Origin: Phascolarctos cinereus
Taxonomy: Eukaryota > Chordata > Mammalia > Diprotodontia > Phascolarctidae
NCBI RefSeq assembly: GCF_002099425.1
Contig: NW_018344068.1
Span: 2,338,001-2,402,000 of the forward strand
Direction: 5' to 3'
Length of the DNA stretch: 64,000 nt
Part shown: positions 54,901 through 64,000 of the stretch, in pieces
Numbering within the stretch: position 1 is the first letter of the stretch
Layout: each line of letters opens with the position of its first letter
Made by a program: the position numbers and the translations under genes
Notes under the pieces: model-generated
What the model was told of the DNA's origin: nothing
Database searches by the model: none
The model's input: the letters and a program-made list of their open reading frames with translations, nothing else

Positions 54901-57900
54901 GACTTGGTTGCTCTTAAGGGTGTGGAGTGTTATATTGTAAGAGTGGTAGTGAGCAGCAGCTGCCCTCCGAATGTTCTAGGAACCAAGGCAAAAGAAACAG
55001 ACCTCAACTGTAGCAGAAGGGATTTAGGTTAGACATGAATTTACTGACTGCAAGGGTTACCAAGGGAGGTCATGGCATCTACCCTGGATTTGTTTGAGGG
55101 AAGTATAGGCAGTGACCTCCCTAGGCTGTTTGGAATACAGTCCAGCTCTGAGGCTGGATGACCTCTCAGACTTCCTCTCAGCCTTAGGATTCAGTGATTG
55201 GGCCTTGGGGAGCATGTGGGAAGCCCTGCCTTGACCCAAGGCCTCCCATTGGGGGAGGAGGAGTAACTTGAGTCCCCTTCTCTCCTCTGCCTGAAAGGGG
55301 GAGGGGAAGAAGAGAACCAGGGTTAGAGTGTGCTCCCTTACAGGGGCTGGGGGCCCAGAAGGGGCTGTAGCCCCATGACCTCCCTCCTCTCATCCCTCCG
55401 CCAACCCCTGCATGCCGCCAACAAAAGTCCAGTGTACTATCTGTGGCCTGGCTGCCTGGTCTCCATGGTGATATGGGCACTCCCCCGCCATCTCCCCCGC
55501 TGGGCAAGGCAGCTCATTCCCATCCTTTGAGAGCCCCATTGCTGGATATGATGGGATTAGCCCCACCCATCTGTTGAGGGGGTGGGAGGTTTAGGGGAAT
55601 GGGGGTAGAGGGGAAAGGATCCTATTCTCTTTTCTCCAGAGGCCTCTGGTCTTATCCCAAGGGCCCTGGCTCTTCCAAATTGCCTTAATTTTCTAAAATG
55701 CCTCTACTAAGGATTTCAGAGCCCTTTGTCAGCCAGTGTTTGTCATTTAGGCCAAAGAGCCTTATGGCTTCTTTTTGAGGATGAAGGATAGAATCATAAC
55801 AGTTAGGGACCAGAAGCCAAGAGTCCTAGACTTAAAGAAGGAAATCTAACTCTTGTAAGGAATGTAGAAGTTGATTTTGGCACCTGAGTTACAAGTATGG
55901 AGCACATGATGTATTCATATGTCTCTGTACATGTATGTATACTTGTGTGTGTGTGTGTGTGTGTGTGTGTATTTGGGCTCCGTTCCTTGAATTCAGGGTA
56001 GCCGCTGGAAGTTTACACATGCATGGCTCAAGAGGCAGCTGGTGCAGAGCAGGAAGAACACTGACTGGACTTGGTCAAAAGGCCTGGATTCAAAGCTGGT
56101 CTTTACTACCTAGCTAATGGTGTGACCCCCTCCATATTCCTTGCCTGTAAAGTGGGAATAATAAACAGTCTACCGCTAAAGCACTATACAAGTGGGAGTC
56201 CTTATCAAGGAATTCCAGTGGAGCTGGAGGATTCTCTGGAGGGGCCCAAAATAATTTTGCCCCCCCCCCCCCACTGGGCTATGGACAGTGCAGCCTCCCT
56301 GAGGCCTTTTCTTGCTCAAATGGCCCTTCCTGTTCTCCTGAGGGGAGGGCTGCTTGGGGGAAGAGAGGCGGGTGAGGAGCCCGTGCAGCTCATGCTTCTG
56401 TCTGGGCCACAGGGACCTGTCGCCCGTGCAGTGATGCTGAGGTGCTCATGGCTGTGTGTACCAGCGATTTTGGTAAGTAGCGTTCTGGCCCCTCAGACTT
56501 GTTCAACTCAGTGTATTTTGCCAGTCCCACCTCCATCTTATCCCTGCTCCTCCTCCCTCCAGGCTCCTTTCCCCTTCCCAGGATTATTCTGGGTTTTGAT
56601 TGGATTCTCCTAGCATCTCCCTTGGCCACTGTCCCCATCCTGCTGGTGTTTGCCCTCTTTCTGCTTCCCTTTTGTCTTAGGTTTCCTGGGAGGGAGAGAA
56701 GCTATTTGTCTGGAACCCTCAGTAAGTATAGCCCCTGCTGCTAAAAACAGGTCCAACCTTTGATCTGTGCCTCTGAGGTGATATAGGAGGGAGAGTGGGC
56801 TTGGGACCGGTACAGACATGGGGATCCTACAGATAGAGGAATGACTTAAGGTCCACTGTTCTGGGTTTGGGGTGGCTTGGCCTGGGGGAGGGGGAAGGGG
56901 AGGAATGTGGAGTAGACATCAACTGAGCCCATCAACAGAATAAGAAGGGTGCTCAACCTCCTGGGGGATCCCAGAGATAGAAGGGCGACAAGCAGCACAT
57001 CTGAGCTCTAGCTATATATCATACTGTATACAGGGGTCCTGGAAAGAGGAGCAGGGAGAGCAGAAGCAGGGTGACTGCCAGGGGTTCCTGGTTGGGATGG
57101 GAGATGCGGGGGAGGGCCAGGTCTAATCAGGGTTTTCGGGTTGCCCAGGAGAGTGGGCCTAGTTGCCATGGCAAGTCAGAGAGTTTATTAGTTCCTCTGA
57201 CCGAAATCCAGACACTCTTCAGCAGAGCTGGCTGAGGAGAGAAAGCACTAGGGTCAGAGGTCAAATGATCTAGGGGGAGTTGGGGGCACACAGGGGTGGG
57301 GGATGGAACAGAAGCAGCAGCTTCAATTGACATGCTGGATGATGAATTTATGCAAGAAGGCTGGGATGTCAGCGAGGGTCTGCTCTTGGCAGGAAGTGAG
57401 TACAGTTCAGATTGGATTTCTGTCTGAGGCCAGGTTGATTATCAGCTTCTCTGACTGGAATCCACAGAGTCCTCAGGGGATATTACTGCAGATTTATCTG
57501 CATCAAGCATCCCTCAGGCCCCTTGATGTGTTGAGTGACAAGCCCACACTTTCCCAACGTCACTTTAGAAGCCTATTCAGTTGGGAACATTGGATTTTCC
57601 TACTGAACTGAGAAATCAATGGATTGCCGCAGGTGGGGCAGGGCTGGAGAGGAGTTATCTCAGGAGTCTGGGACAGGTGAAGGGATTCGAAGTCACCAGC
57701 TTTTAAGAAAGCTGCAGGTTGGAAGAGGGAACTTCTAGCCCCCAGCTCTTCATTGAGTCTTCCCTTCTGCATGCAGTCTATCCTGCTGTTCCTCTTGCTG
57801 ATCCTTCTTCCCCTGTCCTTTCACCTGCACAGCCCATGACCCTTCTCTTGACCACTAGCCCTCTGCCTCTCTCAGCTCCTTTCCCTCTGTACAGCATTGC

Positions 57901-58254
57901 CTAGAGACAGCACATATTTTCCCCTCTGCTCTGGCAGTGGTTCGAGGGACGATCTGTGGAGTTACTCACGACCAGGAGCTGCAGGAGTCAGTGATCAGCG
58001 TCAGCACTCCTCGAATCCATCGTCAGAAGTTCCCGCTATTCCAGCCAGCTGAGTCCTCCAGCCGAGTATCCGGTACCATCCGCACCCCCTTGCGCTGTGG
58101 CGTCAGGCCTGGCCCTGGCATCTTCCTCTTCACTGGTTGGAGCCACTTTGGGGAGGCCTGGCTGGGCTGTGCTCCCCGATACCAAGATTTTCGACGCATG
58201 TATGAGGCAGCCCAGGCTGCTCATCGTAACCCTTGTGAGATGGCCCTGGATTAA
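48879..58254 (+). CDS. METRN: Meteorin, four coding exons (48879-48976, 53883-54304, 56413-56472, 57938-58254)
   Basis: Spliced product of 298 residues, close to the 293 I recall for human METRN. Meteorin is a secreted factor that promotes glial differentiation and neurite growth. Residues 1-21 form a hydrophobic signal peptide, followed by SYSEDQCSWRGSGLSQE, matching the human mature start. Diagnostic stretches are EWLYPAGALRL (55-65), DISRRVAAFRYELR (143-156), CRPCSDAEVLMAVCTSDF (176-193), GVTHDQELQESVI (201-213) and GEAWLGCAPR (265-274). Cysteines 28, 49, 88, 123, 176, 179, 189, 247, 271 and 293 correspond to the ten conserved family cysteines; Cys200 is extra. The family fold is an N-terminal CUB-like part and a C-terminal netrin-like part. 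METRN fits better than METRNL because of the LYPAGALRL and GVTHD-ELQESVI segments. The start has G at -3. Introns are 4906, 2108 and 1465 bp, much longer than in human. Family assignment is firm; expression and exact UTRs are not visible. Confidence 0.97.
49150..50810. other. METRN intron 1, first part, repeat-poor
   Basis: GC-moderate intronic sequence without recognisable elements; frames of up to 128 codons here are by-products of composition. Being repeat-poor next to the promoter, it may hold intronic regulatory sites. Confidence 0.5.
51285..51530 (+). mobile_element. CR1/L3-like 3' end in METRN intron 1
   Basis: GATTGGGCTGCCTTGAGGTAG..GGGGGTCTTCAAGTAGAAG..TAGATGACCTCTGAGATCCATTCC is the conserved CR1/L3 tail. 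Similar tails lie at about 52190-52390 and 54980-55200. Confidence 0.55.
51535..52030 (+). mobile_element. MIR-type SINE split by a younger SINE
   Basis: GGAGACCTGAGTTTAAATATGACC..ATCTGTAAAATGGGGGTAAAAC..AAAGCACTTTACAAATCTT, resumed after the SINE at 51964 with AATGTGCTATATAAATGC. Confidence 0.8.
51806..51963 (-). mobile_element. Short tRNA-like SINE in METRN intron 1
   Basis: Minus-strand SINE with a perfect 17-bp TSD AGCACTTTACAAATCTT (51789-51805 and 51964-51980). It splits a MIR-like repeat (about 51535-52030). Confidence 0.95.
52190..52390 (+). mobile_element. CR1/L3-like 3' end in METRN intron 1
   Basis: AAAATGGGCTGCCTTGGGATC..GGCTAGATGGCCTCTGAATGAGGTTCC..TCAATGATTT. Confidence 0.5.
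52662..52821 (+). mobile_element. hAT/Charlie-like element in METRN intron 1
   Basis: AAAGGTTCTTGAACCTGGGG at the left and ACATTAAGAACCCC at the right form imperfect inverted termini. The interior TATTTTTATGCATTTAAAAA..CATTGTTTCAAGAAAGGGTC resembles the element at 25627. It interrupts a CR1/L3-like relic. Confidence 0.5.
53177..53339 (-). mobile_element. Short tRNA-like SINE in METRN intron 1
   Basis: Minus-strand copy ending CACCTAGCTGCCCC. Flanks AACGATATTTTTTT and AACGATGTTTTTTC are the TSD. It ends 544 bp before exon 2. Confidence 0.92.
53883..54304 (+). CDS. METRN: METRN coding exon 2
   Basis: Residues 33-174, covering most of the N-terminal CUB-like half. The acceptor is TTCTTGGCAG|TGGC and the donor is GAAG|GTGAGG. 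Compared with the human protein as I recall it, residues 68-84 (PGSAGAGQSP and flanks) are longer and different, which accounts for much of the 5-residue length difference. The exon also holds the sequon N169-L-S. Other long frames here are shadows. Confidence 0.96.
54980..55200 (+). mobile_element. CR1/L3-like 3' end in METRN intron 2
   Basis: AGAAGGGATTTAGGTTAGACATG..TGGATTTGTTTGAGGG..GGCTGGATGACCTCTCAGACTTCC..GGATTCAGTGATT. Confidence 0.5.
55370..55535. other. GC-rich non-repetitive block in METRN intron 2
   Basis: About 160 bp of GC-rich sequence with no repeat signature (CATGCCGCCAACAAAAGTCC and CTGGTCTCCATGGTGATATG are examples). It stands out from its surroundings and could be a conserved intronic element. 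It has an open frame of 66 codons but lacks splice sites and any resemblance to a known protein. Confidence 0.3.
55943..55970. repeat. (GT)n microsatellite in METRN intron 2
   Basis: About 14 GT units. Confidence 0.95.
56413..56472 (+). CDS. METRN: METRN coding exon 3
   Basis: A 60-nt exon encoding residues 174-194 (GTCRPCSDAEVLMAVCTSDF plus a split Val codon). It carries the paired cysteines C176 and C179 and also C189. The acceptor is GGGCCACAG|GGAC and the donor is TTTTG|GTAAGT. The phase (one base carried in and one carried out) agrees with both neighbouring exons. Confidence 0.95.
57162..57175. promoter_or_regulatory. RFX X-box palindrome in METRN intron 3
   Basis: GTTGCCATGGCAAG matches the palindromic X-box GTTGCCATGGCAAC at 13 of 14 positions, and the first half-site is perfect. 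RFX factors bind this motif. It sits 763 bp before exon 4. Function is inferred only. Confidence 0.45.
57938..58254 (+). CDS. METRN: METRN coding exon 4 with stop
   Basis: Residues 194-298 and a TAA stop at 58252-58254. The acceptor is CTCTGGCAG|TGGTT. It encodes the C-terminal netrin-like half with RTPLRCGVRPGPG, FGEAWLGCAPR and NPCEMALD at the end, all close to human meteorin. Cys200 (TICGVTHD) falls where I recall the human protein having His (IIHGVTHD). Confidence 0.96.
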
Positions 58255-59380
58255 GGCTCTCTGAGGTTGGGGAGAAAGTAAGAAAGGACCCCACTTATCC
58301 TCTGATCACTTCTAAGAAGCTATCAGTGCCCAAGACCGTTGCTACCTTGAGCCATCTGTCCAGAGGTGCTGTAAGAAAAAGGAATTGCTTTGATCCTAGC
58401 TTTTGTTTTAGGATTCAGCAAGGTCTAACAACCGGCACATTCCCATACATCCTGGTGTTCCAAGCGCAGAGTGAATGATGCCAGTCTTGGGAGATGTCAA
58501 GTGGGCACACTCTGGGCGATTAATTTGGGGGGGTGGGGTTAGCCTTGGGTAGGAAAAGTCAGTCTTTTCCTTGGGAGAGATAAGTGATAACCCCTTGTGT
58601 AGACCTCCCCCACTACCACCACCACCACCAATGGAATTCCTCCAGTGGGTAGGCGCCCCCTATCCTGCAGATCAGAGGGGTCTTAGAGGGGGAAGCTGAA
58701 CTGGCCCATCACCCTAACTTCCCCTTTCCAGGTAGACACTGCTGCTAGAGCCCGGGATACCCTAGCTTGGTGGGCATCTCACCTTGGAAATGACTTAATG
58801 GATTGGGTTAGGAAGGGCAGGGATGGGAGGCAGAAAGGTGGAGAAGAGGCCTTGGGTGCACTACAGTTATCCTGATACCAAATGTATGTGCTGACAGTGG
58901 TATTTTGGGGGAACTAAACTCTCTGCCAAGTATACCTGGCTTAGTGGTTTCTTCCTGCTTTCATTGGAGGGTTGGGGCTTGGCTGGTGAAAGCACTGGGG
59001 GGAGAAGGCGAGACACCTGGTTATTTTCCTCCTCTTCCAAAGGCCCCTTCTCTGTCTGAGTTCTCCAGCCTTCAGAGCCTATTTGCTGGGGTTTCTTAGG
59101 CAAACCCCTTTGGGGAAAGGAACTGAATTCAATGAAAGGAAACGTTTTGGGGAGGGTTATAGATTAGGATGTGAAATGACTTGAAGAGAGTCCGATCCCC
59201 TTTCCCTTGGTACCTTATTTATTGTTATGTGTCCCTTTCTACACATCTCATCTTCCCCTGCCTTCCAAGCCTATAGTGGCCCTCACTCACAGCCTTGTAC
59301 ATGTTGTTTCTATTAACATTCACCCTGTATTTTAGGTATTCGACAGTACATATTTTTATATATATATATATATGTAATAC
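58255..59380 (+). other. METRN: Probable METRN 3'UTR and downstream flank
   Basis: Non-repetitive sequence following the stop codon, ending in an A/T-rich stretch (about 59335-59375, TATATATATATATATGTAATAC). I could not find a canonical AATAAA or ATTAAA hexamer between 58255 and 59600, so the cleavage site is undetermined. The 3'UTR may be shorter, or may use a variant signal. Confidence 0.45.
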
Positions 59381-59450
59381 TGGCCATCCCAGGACACATG
59401 CACTCTCTCAAACACAGGCTGTCACACCCACCCACATGCTCCTTGCACAT

Positions 59451-59513
<63 letters not shown>
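59451..59513. repeat. (TC)n then (AC)n compound microsatellite
   Basis: About 10 TC units followed by about 22 AC units, beyond the METRN stop codon. Confidence 0.97.
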
Positions 59514-59514
<1 letters not shown>

Positions 59515-59763
59515 TTTCCTTCTTTATCTTGCACTGAAGTCACCTCAGTTCTCTCAACTCCTGCATTTTATAGCCGCCCACGATGGGAGCTGATAAATGG
59601 GTTAAAAACTCCCACTTCCTGACACACACGGGAGGAACATCTTCCCCCAGCCACTCTTCTCCATCTCTGAGAACTGAAGCTGGAAGGATGGAGAGATTCC
59701 TGGAGGCTGAGCTCACACTGGCCACCATCCAGGAAGGCAACTGAGGGGATAAGGAGAGGAAGA

Positions 59764-59862
59764 TGCTCTCTCTCTCTTTCTCTCTCTTTCTCTCTTTCTT
59801 TTTCTCTCTCCCTCCCTCCTTCCTTCCCTCCCCCCCTTTCCCTCTCTCTCTTTTTTTCTCTT
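59764..59862. repeat. Polypyrimidine (CT-rich) tract
   Basis: About 100 bp of C and T only or nearly so, prone to triplex or slippage. It yields a spurious ERERER minus-strand frame. Confidence 0.9.
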
Positions 59863-60559
59863 AGAACCCATATCTCAGAGAGACAGACCAAGCAGACAAA
59901 CTCAAGTTTTCAGAGTTCTCCTAGGTGATTGGGTTAATCCAAATTGAGTAAGAATGCCTGGAGAGAGCCTCAAGCACAGAGGGAGGCAGAGAAAGAGGGA
60001 AGATCAGCAGAAAGGAGTGAATGTTCCCTAGAAAGAGCTGGATCCAAAAGCCTGTTTCCTTGAGACTTAGAGCATATTACGAATGGTATACTGGCCTGAA
60101 ATTCAGAACTCCTGGAGCTGGTTGAATTTTGTCTCAGCTTTGACTTTGAATGACTGGTAAAAAGTCACTTCCCCCTTTTAGTGCCCTAGTCACCCTGTCT
60201 GTAAAATGGGGATAGTCATCTTTGGCTCCGGCCCACCTTCCTGGGGATGAATGAGAGGATGTCTGTGATGTGCTGGGAGCTCCTCAGTGGTGGTGGACGT
60301 GAGATGAATTCTCAGTCCCATGGGCGTTCTGTCTTGATACTTGCTAGAGAGGAGAAAGCAGATTTGCAAGAGAAAATAAGGGAATAAGGTGTGGGTGGGG
60401 AAAAGGGAGCATTCTAAATTTGGAGGACAGTGTCAGGATGTCTTGTGGTTTGAGGAGGAAGGGACAGGGAGCAAGAGGGAACCCCATCCTTGGCCCAAGC
60501 TTGGCCTGTGAGGCAAGGGCTCTCGCCCTACTTTCTGCAGTCCAGCACATTCCAGGGAA

Positions 60560-60910
60560 GAATGTGCCACTTGTTGCTGAATTTCCTTGCAGGGGCCTGG
60601 GAGCTGTTTCACCCAGCTGGGCTAAGGGCTCAGGGCTCTCCTCAAACTCCCCCCCCCCCACTTACCAGCCCCGGAGGGGGAGCCACACAATGGGGTCTCT
60701 AAGGAGATGTTTCCCGCCACTTCCCCCCATTGTTGCCCTTTCTCTCCCTCCCCCATTCCTTCCTCCTTGCTCTTTCAGGCAGATAAAGGGCTGAATTGGT
60801 GAATTGGTGGGTTACAAAGAGGAGGCGGCACAAAGCCTGAAAGAGGCAGAGGACTGTGGCTGCTTCCCCTGTCTCTTCCCCCCCCCAACTATGAAGCCAA
60901 AGCCAGGAAG
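60560..60910. other. Non-repetitive block downstream of METRN with SOX/TCF-like motifs
   Basis: Contains CATTGTTG (60729-60736), TTACAAAG (about 60812-60819) and GCACAAAGCC (about 60828-60837), plus a short direct duplication of GAATTGGTG. There is no coding signal. It may be a regulatory element of METRN or of the next gene; support is weak. Confidence 0.25.
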
Positions 60911-61839
60911 AAGGATGACCCCAGAATCCCTCTGGTGGCATAGCTGACTTCCTCCCAGTCCCCTGTGACAGGGGGAGAACCCCACTCCCCCAGTCCCCCA
61001 CCCCACCACAGCTTCTCAAGAGCCTGAGTGAGGAGAGAGTGCCTCTTGGGGAAAAAAAAAAACCAACCAAAACAGCAGCTGGAGTTATTTTGGAGAAAAT
61101 GCCAGGATCACATATCATATCAAGGTTTCCCTCACCCCCTTCTGAGGCCCCAAGGTACTCTGTTGTGGAGAGAGAGTTGGTACCAACACAGAGGATTAAG
61201 GACAAATGTGTGTGTGGGGAGCTGGGAGAATCAAGATGAGTTCATGGGAAGCAGCTGGGGGGGCAGGGAGGATGGGCAGGGAGGATGAGCAGGGAGGACA
61301 GCCAGAGATAAAGGAGGCTCTGCCTAAGGCTGCTCCTCCTGTCACTATTGCTAGAGAGGAGGGAAACTAGGCCTCACAGCAAGCATGACCTGGGTTCAGG
61401 TTTCACCTCTGAAACAGGTTCCCTGACCAGTATGTTGCTTAGAGAGGTGCTCTTAATGTTTTCAGACATTAGGGTCTAGAGACTGTCTGAGGCGGTCTCT
61501 CCGGGCTAGATTGCAGAGCAGCCCAGCTAAAAATGACAGAACAGGAAGCTGCGTTCTAAAGCAGCCAAGCATTCAGGCCAGGGAGAAAAGAGCATCTTCC
61601 CTAAAAATCACTAGTTCCATTGAGGCCAGGATTCAGGACCAGACTCTGGCCCAACTTGCCCTATGGAATTGCATCCCAGTGTCTGAAACCATCCGTTTCC
61701 TGGTAACCAGTGGCCCTCACTTAGTCTTTTCAAGAGATGGCAGTCGACAAGTATTGGGGAAAGACTTTTCATAATTTAAGTGAGGACTAGAGGCTTCCCT
61801 GGCAAGGGCTAACCAAGATTCATTGCCTGAAAGCTTGGG

Positions 61840-62275
61840 GCTGGAGTTAAAGCTTAGAATCTGTGTTCTTATCTAGCTGTGACAAGAGCTGGGTCATCTT
61901 GGGCAAGTTACTTGAACTCTGGTCTTCAGATTCCTGATCTGTAAAATTAGGGGCTTAAACTAGTTGATTTATAAGGTCTCTCCCAGCTCTAAATTAACTA
62001 TCCCTATCACTAACCCTCATCCCACTGCTCCACCTTCTACCCAAACCTTAGGGTGGCAGTAAGCCTTAGTGGAGTCAGGAAAACCTGAATTTGAATCCTA
62101 CCTCAGGCTATATGACCCTGGGGGAGTCATTTAATTTCAGCGTCAGTGTCTTTATCTGAAAAATGGAGATAATATAATAGCACCTACCTCAGGGTTTTTT
62201 CTGTGGACCAAATGAGAAAAAATGACATTTATAAAATGCTTTGCAAGCCTTAAGATGCTATGTAAATGTCAGCTT
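61840..62275 (+). mobile_element. Two MIR-type SINEs downstream of METRN
   Basis: About 61850-61995 (CTTGGGCAAGTTACTTGAAC..GATCTGTAAAATTAGGGGC) and about 62060-62275 (GGAGTCAGGAAAACCTGAATTTG..AAAATGCTTTGCAAGCC..GCTATGTAAATGTCAGC). Confidence 0.7.
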
Positions 62276-62279
62276 TTAA

Positions 62280-64000
62280 TATTCACATCACCTATAGTAC
62301 CCACCCACATATCTGAACCTGCACTTGCTTGGGAGTTCTGGCCCTGGAAATGATTGGTAGTGAAGAGATTACAAATGATTTCTGTTTTTTCCAGAGAGAA
62401 AGAAAAAGGGGGTAGGTGAGGTGGTGGGCTGCACTGGGCTGGAAGAGCCTAACCTACTCATCTCCACCAGGGGATGATGACTCCAGAGGATCCATGATTT
62501 TTTTTTTTTAATCAAAGCTGTAGGTCTTTTGCCCACAAGGAAGGGTTGAAAAATGATGCTCTGGCTTTGCTTTCTGTCCGGGGTTTTCACTGCTGGTTCT
62601 ATTAACTGCAGTGGTAGAAGTGTTGAGACTAAGATTGGTCTTCATGGAAGAAGATGCGTGTGAAAGAACGTGTGGGTGTGAGTACCTTCCTGTGCCTCTG
62701 GTGGCAAATGTGATCCCACATGCATGTGTACCCCAGTGTATGTTGTGGGGGTGGGTTCACGTTGACAAGGGTATGGAGTAAGGTTCTACAAGAATGTCTG
62801 GGACACATCTTGGGTGAGGCTGTGGGTGTGTGAGAAAGTGGTCTGCATGCCTGGGAGCTTTTCTGTGTAATTGGTTCTTGGACGAGAGTGTAGAGAATTA
62901 AGTACAAATTCCACATGTGGCTTCCTGGGACTCATTCTGCTATTGATCCGCACCAGACTAATCCTTCTAAGGTTTAGAAGGGGCAGCCTCTTGTCACCCC
63001 AGGGTGGCAAGGCCAGTAATGAATAGCAGTCTCCAAAGGGGAAGGGCTATTGTGAGTGGGCTTGGGCTGAGGTCTCTGGGCCTGCTCTCTCTCCATTACT
63101 TAGAACATTGCCAGGTCACTTCTCTTTTCTGGAGCTGTTCCCAAGGTCCAGGGCTTTCCCATCATCTGGGAGTGCGTAGTTGCAGAAATCTAAGTGGCAG
63201 CCTCAGCCAGGGCCCCATGTGGGAGTGGGGGTATGGGGGTGGGGGAGGTAGGCTGTGTGTGCTTGGGAAGCTAAATGAGATGGCTCTCTGCCCTGAGGCC
63301 TAGGGGACTCAGTCCTCTCCCTGAGGCTATGTCCAGTGCCTGGGAATGGGCTCTCAAGATTTTGAGTACTCAGGTGGGCTTGGGAAATAGCCTCCCCTCA
63401 TCTAATCTGCTTTTTTCTCCCTTTGGCTGTTGGCTCTCAGGGCTGCGGCTGAGATTGCAGGCAGCTGGGGAGGGAGCTATTCCCAGCACATAGTGACAAA
63501 TTCCTGACATTCATGGCTACTTTACAGCATGGAGGAGGGAAAAAAAAAAGACCTAGGAGGGTGAAAGATTAAAGGTCTTTGGCTCTGAGAGGTTTCCTAC
63601 CAGGAGCATAAAAGCCTCTCTACTCAGTCCTCACCTGCCCCTGTTTAAATCCTTTGGAATCCAAATAGTGGCCCCTCTTCCCACCCCCAGGCTGGGAAAG
63701 GTCATTTCTTTGGTATTCCTAAATCCCTTTATACATGTTGCCTAGGGTGGGAAATTTCTCCAGTTTCTTTCTCTCCCTGGACAACTGGAAAATTCAGAAG
63801 TGAGGAGTCATAAGGATCCAGCCTGAACCTAGGGAATGGCCTCGCTCTGCCAATCCCTCCTCCCCCACTCCCTCCACCTCCACCTCCCCTCCTCTCACAG
63901 TTCCTGTCCGCCCAACTGGACTCAGGCGCCTCATTTTCTCCCCTCACTTCATTTTCAGTTTCACTTACACATCATCTTTCTTAACCTCAGCCCCCTCGCT
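62280..64000. other. Distal downstream flank, no gene seen
   Basis: Apart from a GT/TG-rich stretch near 62650-62850, no repeat or exon was identified. The region 63420-63530 is repeat-free and could be conserved. The human downstream neighbour (ANTKMT) is not visible before the window ends. Confidence 0.5.

Noticed and set aside
59335-59375. METRN polyadenylation signal in the A/T-rich stretch
   Set aside because: Only TATATA/GTAATAC-type sequence is present, with no canonical hexamer, so no site was called.
60699-61205. 168-codon minus-strand frame downstream of METRN
   Set aside because: No resemblance to ANTKMT, CCDC78 or any family I know, low-complexity stretches, and no splice-site support.

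Overview
The window looks like a marsupial genome segment with one recognisable host gene in 64 kb. The marsupial assignment rests on the repeats. There are many tRNA-like SINEs with the 'GGCAGCTAGGTGG..GTTCAAAT..AAGTCACTTAACC' body, long SINEs with an RTE-type tail ('GGTCACAAAGAGTTGGACA'), marsupial-type L1 3' ends ('TGAAGTGAGCAGAACCAGGAG'), an RTE/BovB-like LINE, and abundant MIR, L2 and CR1/L3 relics. I could not assign a species.

The gene is METRN (meteorin), a secreted neurotrophic factor, on the + strand in four coding exons: 48879-48976, 53883-54304, 56413-56472 and 57938-58254. These total 897 nt and encode 298 residues. All introns are GT..AG and the exons join in frame. It starts in a GC-rich, CpG-rich island (about 48190-48980) with GC boxes and two inverted CCAAT motifs and no evident TATA box. 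Ten cysteines match those I recall in human meteorin; there is one additional cysteine (Cys200) and one N-glycosylation sequon (Asn169).

Region by region: 1-10.6 kb is mostly LINE/SINE, including two head-to-tail L1 3' ends, an L1 with nested insertions, and an RTE LINE holding a 110-bp hAT MITE. About 10.7-11.17 kb is a non-repetitive block with four RFX X-box-like motifs 17-18 bp apart. 11.2-20 kb is sparse MIR, SINE and unique sequence with one hAT MITE at 19.0 kb. 20-23.3 kb holds fragments of a second, RTE-X-like LINE and two opposed L1 insertions. 23.3-23.76 kb is another candidate regulatory block. 25.6-26.1 kb carries a 7SL RNA-derived fragment between two hAT-like fragments. 26-48 kb is dense in L2, MIR, SINE, LTR-like fossils and nested insertions, including a SINE that seems to carry a 3'-transduced flank and a three-level L2/L1/RTE-X nest. 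48-58.3 kb is METRN. 58.3-64 kb is its probable 3'UTR, simple repeats and non-coding sequence.

I found no new protein system, RNA operon or CRISPR array. The most useful leads are the tandem X-box block and an intronic X-box in METRN, the meteorin-specific residues, and several insertion histories readable from target-site duplications (TSDs). Repeat family names come from recognising sequence patterns, not from a database search, and boundaries marked 'about' are approximate.
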